Origin: UTCFX2 sp963726375
GTDB lineage: Bacteria > Chloroflexota > Anaerolineae > Anaerolineales > UBA4823
Assembly: GCA_963726375.1 (NCBI GenBank)
Contig: CAVSCE010000004.1
Span: forward strand, 15,167-79,166
Reading direction: 5' to 3'
DNA: 64,000 nucleotides
Shown: positions 59,901 to 64,000 of the stretch, one piece after another
Layout of the letters: every line of letters begins with the position of its first letter
How positions within the stretch are numbered: position 1 is the stretch's first letter
Position numbers and translations under genes: made by a program
Notes under the pieces: model-generated
What the model saw: the letters and a program-made list of their open reading frames with translations, nothing else
The model's database searches: none
What the model was told of the DNA's origin: nothing

Positions 59901-60432
59901 CGGCCACGCCTTCGAGACGCCGATCGCCAGAGAGCTGGGCAAAGCCGCCCTGGATGACCAGCTGGCCGGGATCGAATACCTGCGCACGCTGCCTTACATC
60001 GATGCCGACCGCATCGGCTGCGACGGCAAATCCTTCGGCGGCTACATGAGCCTGTACGCCCTGATCCACGCCCCGGATGTGTTCAAGGCGGGCGTGGTCG
60101 GCTCGGCGCCCACCCGCTGGGAGTACTACGACACGATCTACACCGAGCGCTACATGGGCACCCCCGCCCAGAACCCGGAGGGTTACGCCGCCACCGACCT
60201 GATCGCCGCCGCCGGCAAGCTCCAGGCCCGGCCGCTGATCATCCACGGGCTGAACGACACCAACGTCCACCTGCAGAACTCGATCAACCTGATCCAGGAG
60301 CTGGAGCGCCTGGACAAGCCTTTCGAGTTCCTGCCGCTGCCAAATCTGAACCACAGCTACAAAGGCGATGGCCTGGTCGCGGCGCTGTCCGCCAGCGTGG
60401 ATTATTTTGCGCGCATGCTCGCTGACCGCTGA
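56943..60432 (+). CDS. Lipoprotein with DUF333 and TolB-like repeats joined to dipeptidyl-peptidase IV (frameshifted)
   Basis: The ATG at 56943 has GAAGGAAAAA upstream. Lipobox LLLGACS (residues 14-20). Two DUF333-like Cys-rich repeats follow (NPASQNCIEKGGTLSIEERG and TPAARYCVISGGSYAIGAGS), then TolB/PD40 propeller repeats (57.5-58.2 kb: MNADGSSVTRLTEG, WSPDGRRIAFTSRRDGNNEI). From about 58.3 kb the reading changes to an S9B peptidase: propeller, then the alpha/beta-hydrolase domain with DNRGSFGRGHAFE, nucleophile GKSFGGYMS, Asp in GLNDTNVH and His in NLNHSY. No start site or gap separates the two parts, so they may be one protein of about 1,160 residues or a fusion by deletion. Many frame changes are present (57460, 58100-58600, 58690-59000, 59720). 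Confidence 0.8.
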
Positions 60433-60444
60433 GAAAGCGATGCG

Positions 60445-61727
60445 ATGAAATACCGGTGGATTTATCCAATCATCTATCTGATCATCAGCCTGCTGCTGAA
60501 TGCCTGCGCCGGGACGGATCAGGCCGCGCCCGCACCGCAAGACGGTGAAATTCAAGTCACGATCGGTTTCACCGTATCACAGACGGGCAGCTTGAACGTG
60601 GAATCGACCCGCCAGACCAACGGGCTGAAGCTGTGGATGAAGCAGGTCAACGATGCCGGCGGAATCAAGCTCAAGGACGGCTCGGTGGTGAAATTCGAAT
60701 GCCAAATACTATGACGATGAATCCCCGAAAGATCGCGTCCAGCAGCTCTATACCCGACTGGCGATCAAAGATCAATGCTGCTTTCCTGATCAGCCCATAT
60801 TCCAGCGGCCTGGCGGATGCGGCCGCGGTGGTGGCCGAGCAGTACAGCAAGATTATGATCACCACCGGCGCGGCCTCGGACAGCACCTACCAGCGCGGCT
60901 TCACCATGGTGTACCAGGTTTACACGCCCGCCAGCCGCTACCTCAACGGGGCCGTGGATCTGCTGGAAGCCACCGACCCGTCGGCAAGCAGAATCGCGAT
61001 CATCCACGAGAACGATAAATTTTCGACCGATGTCGCCAATGCGGTCAAGGAATATGCCATCGATCAGGGTTATGAGGTGGTATTTTTCGAAGGCTACGAC
61101 ACCGGCACCAGCGATTTTGCGCCGTTTATCAATAAAATAGAAAGCTGCAGCTCCGGATGCCATCCTGGGCGGCGGGCATTTCCAGGACGGCACCACCTTT
61201 GCCAAACAATTATACGAGAAGCAAATGACCGTAAAAATGGTGCGCTGCTGGTCGCTCCGCCGAGGATAACTTTGCTGAGATCGGGGATGCTGCCCGGGGG
61301 ATCATCGGCCCCAGCCAGTGGGAGCCGCAGGTCAATTTCACCGCCGAGAGCGGCTCGCAAAAGCAAACCTGCCTTTTTACGGCCCCGACAGCGCAGAATT
61401 TATCAGCGGCTTACCAAGCGGCGTACCAGGAAGCGCCGACTTACCATGCCGCCGGCGGTTACACCGCCGGGTTGATCCTGCAGAAGGCGATCGAATCCGC
61501 CGGCTCCCTGGATACCCAAGCAGATCAAGGCGGCCCTGGATCAGATGAATATCATGACATTCTTTGGCCACATCCTGTTCGATGCCAGCCGCGAGAGCCA
61601 CGGGCTGCAGATCGGGCACTCGATGGTCTATATCCAGTGGCAGGGAGATCCAGCCCGGCTCCTGGAAAAACAAGTGGTCTGGCCCTCCGAAGGGGCTACG
61701 GCTGAGCTCGTTTATCCACTGAGGTAA
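60445..61727 (+). CDS. livK: Branched-chain amino-acid ABC transporter, substrate-binding lipoprotein (frameshifted)
   Basis: The ATG at 60445 lies 12 bases after the peptidase stop. The lipobox is LLLNAC. The periplasmic-binding (type I, LivJ/LivK-like) pattern is clear: VTIGFTVSQTGSLNVESTRQ, LKLWMKQVNDAGGIKLKDG, LISPYSSGLADAAAVVAEQY, IMITTGAASDSTYQRGFTMV, RIAIIHENDKFSTDVANAV. The end (MNIMTFFGHILFDASRESH, MVYIQWQGDPARLLEKQVVW) is in another frame. About 425 residues with at least five frame changes (60710, 60780, 61145, 61240-61400 and 61520). It is the first gene of the Liv operon; binding of amino acids is inferred from the operon. Confidence 0.87.
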
Positions 61728-61735
61728 AAAATGAG

Positions 61736-62583
61736 ATGCAGTACCTGGTAGATGGTCTGCTGATCGGATGTGTGTACGGTCTGGCTGCGATGGGCATGAC
61801 CCTGATCTGGGGGGTGATGGATGTCATCAACCTGGCTCACGGCATTATGATCACCCTGGGCAGCTTTGGCGTTTACCTGCTGGCCACGAGCCTGGGGATG
61901 AACCCCTACCTGGCGCTGATCATCGCCGGGGCGGTTGGGCTGCTGGCCGGCATGGGCATTTATAGAATTGCTATCCAGAAAGTGCTGGATACTTCCCACC
62001 TGTCCACCCTGCTGGCGACGTTTTCCGTCAATATGATCCTGGTTGGGCTCGGAACACCAGGCGTTCAGCACCAACCCGCGCGCCCTGGACATCGACCTGG
62101 GCAGCATCACGATTGGCTCGGTGACCGTGCAGGTCACTCGCCTGGTGGCCGCCCTGGTTTCGGTCTCTATTGCCGCTGGCTCTGTACCTGTTCCTGAACC
62201 GCACCACCCCGGGTAAGTACATCCGCGCAATCACGGATAACCGCGCCGCTGCCGAGCTGGTGGGCATCCCCTCCCAGCGCATGCTGGCCTTCAGCTTTGG
62301 ATTGGGCTGCTTGCTGGCAGTCATGGCCGGTGGGTTGATTGCCACATTCTTCCCGTTCACCATCCTTTCCGGCGATACCTACCAGCTGAAGAGCTTCGTG
62401 ATCGTCGTGCTGGGCGGGCTGGGCAACCCGCTCGGGGCATTGCTGGGCGGACTGGTGCTGGGCGTGCTGGAGGGCATACTGCCGGCTTTTATAGCAACCA
62501 CCTGGGTGCCGGTGATTGAGTTTGTCCTGTTCGTTATCATCCTGATGGTCAAGCCGACCGGCCTGTTCGGGGTAAAAAGATGA
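61736..62583 (+). CDS. livH: Branched-chain amino-acid ABC transporter permease (LivH type, frameshifted)
   Basis: The ATG at 61736 is eight bases after the livK stop. Membrane helices are of LivH type: MQYLVDGLLIGCVYGLAAMG, LIWGVMDVINLAHGIMITLG (GxxxxxxLAHG signature), LALIIAGAVGLLAGMGIY. After frame changes near 62055 and 62175 the cytoplasmic EAA-like loop (AITDNRAAAELVGIPSQRML) and last helices follow, ending in MVKPTGLFGVKR. About 282 residues, normal for LivH. The stop overlaps the start of livM (ATGA). Confidence 0.88.
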
Positions 62584-63558
62584 GACCTGAGCCGCTCACC
62601 TGGCATCTGGCTTACTCCTCGGTCTGATCCTGATCGCCTGGCCTGCTGCCGGTGTTCACCAGGAATGCCGCGCTCCGGGAGACGCTGTACACGATCCTGC
62701 TCTGCGATAGCGATGGCAAGCAGCCTGAATATCATCCTGGGCTATACCGGCTATATCAGCTTTGGCCATATCGTTTTCTTCGGGCTGGGCGGATATGTCG
62801 GGCTTGTACCTGATCTAAGCCAGTCTGGTCTTTCGCTCTGGCTGGCGATCCTGGCTGGAGGCGTGGCTGCCGGCCTGCTTGCTTTCCTGCTGGGCAAGGC
62901 CATCCTGCGCCTGCGCGGTGCATATTTTGCCCTGGCGACGATCGGAGTCAATGAAGCCATGCGGGCGCTTTGTCAACAATTTCCCTCCTCTTGGCGGCCC
63001 GACCGGCATCTCCCTGCATTTCAGCGTTTACCAGCCCTATGGCGGCGCCACCGCAGGCGCTGTGGCTGGATTACGGCATCCTGGTCGCCCTGACCCTTGC
63101 GATCATCTTGCTGAGCTACATGATCAAGACCAGCAAGTTCGGCCTGGGGCTGATGGCCATCCGTGAAGATGAAGATGCCGCCGAAGTGATGGGGATCGAC
63201 ACGACCAGCTCCAAGACCTGGGCATACGTCCTCTCGGCGATCATCCCCGGCATGGTCGGGGTCGTCTACTATTTCAAGAACAGCAGCATCGAGCCCGGCG
63301 ATGCCTTCAACCTGTCGGCATCGATCGAGATGCTGGTGATGGTGATGCTGGGGGGCAGCGGCACGGTGGTGGGGCCGGTGTTCGGCGCGGCCGGCTACGA
63401 GATTTTGCGCGGCTACCTGTTGCTCAGCCGTCTGTTTCAGGAATATCCAGCTCACCGTGGCCGGCTTGCTCCTGCTGCTGGTCGTCTTGTTCATCCCGGC
63501 TGGCGCTGTGGGCTGGCTGTGCCGGCGTTTCCCGACTCTCAGGAAGATGCTCATATGA
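62580..63558 (+). CDS. livM: Branched-chain amino-acid ABC transporter permease (LivM type, frameshifted)
   Basis: It starts in the ATGA overlap with livH at 62580. After frame changes near 62610-62710 the LivM pattern is clear: SSLNIILGYTGYISFGHIVF (GxxG-SxGH signature), GKAILRLRGAYFALATIGV. Two further changes near 62980 and 63050 lead to the frame with MAIREDEDAAEVMGIDT and the last helices (IEMLVMVMLGGSGTVVGPVF). A final change near 63450 gives the end at 63558. About 326 residues. It forms the transmembrane pore with LivH. Confidence 0.86.
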
Positions 63559-64000
63559 CGATCTTGAATTTGACCGGCGTAACGAAGTGGTTTGGCGGGC
63601 TGCGGGCGCTCACCGAAGTCAACTTTGACCTGCCTGAAGGCCAGGTGTTAGGGCTGATCGGCCCGAATGGAGCCGGCAAGACCACCTTATTCAATGTGAT
63701 CAACGGCATTTATTCGCCGGAAGAAGGGCGCGTCACCTTTCGAGGCCGGGATATCACCGGCGAGAACCCCTTTCACCTGGCGCGGCTGGGGATGGCCCGG
63801 ACGCACCAGATCGTCCGCCCGTTAAACGAGCTGACCGTGCGTGAAAACGTGATGGCCGGCGCCTGCTTTGGGCGAGAGTATCAAAAACTGAGCGAGGCTG
63901 GAAAAATCGCCGACGAGGTGATGAAATTCGTCGGGCTTGATAAGCACAGCGGACAGCTGGCAAGCAGCCTGATGCTATCGACCGCTTGCCCTACAAGCGT
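63555..64000 (+). CDS. livG: Branched-chain amino-acid ABC transporter ATPase (LivG type), partial
   Basis: It starts at 63555 overlapping the livM stop. Walker A is GLIGPNGAGKTTLFNVI (residues about 35-51). The LivG-specific RGRDITGENPFHLARLGMAR and Q-loop region THQIVRPLNELTVRENVMAG follow. The signature and Walker B lie beyond the window. The last ten codons read LMLSTACPTS, where AIDRLPYK in another frame fits the family better, so a frameshift near 63970 is likely. A LivF gene would be expected next. Confidence 0.88.
   Translation, partial: MTILNLTGVTKWFGGLRALTEVNFDLPEGQVLGLIGPNGAGKTTLFNVINGIYSPEEGRVTFRGRDITGENPFHLARLGMARTHQIVRPLNELTVRENVMAGACFGREYQKLSEAGKIADEVMKFVGLDKHSGQLASSLMLSTACPTS

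Overview
The window looks like a GC-rich chromosome segment of a Chloroflexota bacterium, probably class Anaerolineae. This is inferred from gene content: NarL-type kinases with a seven-helix N-terminus, a lipoprotein with NBR1-type Ig-like domains, many long secreted repeat proteins ending in a short YLPxxxR-like tail, a Mut7-C protein with an N-terminal ubiquitin-like domain, a DUF4332 membrane protein and a GAP-family membrane protein. No rRNA, tRNA, CRISPR array, prophage or insertion-sequence transposase was seen. A dominant property of the sequence is frequent single-base frameshifts: many recognisable genes run through two or three frames while the protein similarity stays strong. I read most of these as sequencing or assembly indels and annotate the reconstructed genes end to end.

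Layout. 1-4.0 kb (minus): an ABC-2 type exporter (ATPase and two permeases) preceded by a nucleotidyltransferase pair. 4.1-8.4 kb: a VOC protein, then a kinase / four-helix-bundle protein / LuxR-type regulator / receiver-like protein cassette. 8.4-20.3 kb: a giant FG-GAP surface protein, sulfatase and CrtC-like gene remnants, a solute-binding lipoprotein with Ig-like domains, a GAP membrane protein, an Ala-rich protein and a HAD hydrolase. 20.6-30.6 kb: three large secreted proteins (NHL propeller, delta-60 repeats, and one unrecognised) and a secreted M35-type zinc peptidase. 30.8-36.7 kb: Mut7-C protein, a second Ala-rich paralogue, CoA-binding and hemerythrin-like proteins, a membrane-DUF4332 fusion, and an operon of three tiny ORFs. 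36.9-43.6 kb: a peroxiredoxin-like gene with an in-frame TGA at a redox-motif position, histidine phosphatase, D-Ala-D-Ala ligase-like ATP-grasp enzyme, two secreted proteins, a MalY/PatB-type aminotransferase and a Nudix hydrolase. 44.0-48.5 kb: a beta-helix adhesin-like protein with tandem Ig-like domains. 48.7-50.3 kb: an AT-rich toxin-antitoxin module. 50.9-56.9 kb: serine dehydratase, a Rnk/GreA-like factor, DinB, and a second kinase / regulator / receiver-like cassette paralogous to the first. 56.9-64 kb: a lipoprotein fused to a dipeptidyl-peptidase IV, immediately followed by a branched-chain amino-acid (Liv) ABC transporter operon cut by the window end.

How it fits together. The segment is rich in functions for a surface-active heterotroph: large secreted proteins, extracellular peptidases (M35-type, S9) beside an amino-acid importer, serine deamination, and two paralogous two-component cassettes each followed by an exported protein. 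The observations most worth following up are a candidate UxxC selenoprotein (36.9 kb), a three-gene small-ORF operon sharing a leader-like motif (36.0-36.7 kb), the duplicated signalling cassette with competing hairpins, and the recurrent YLP C-terminal tail.
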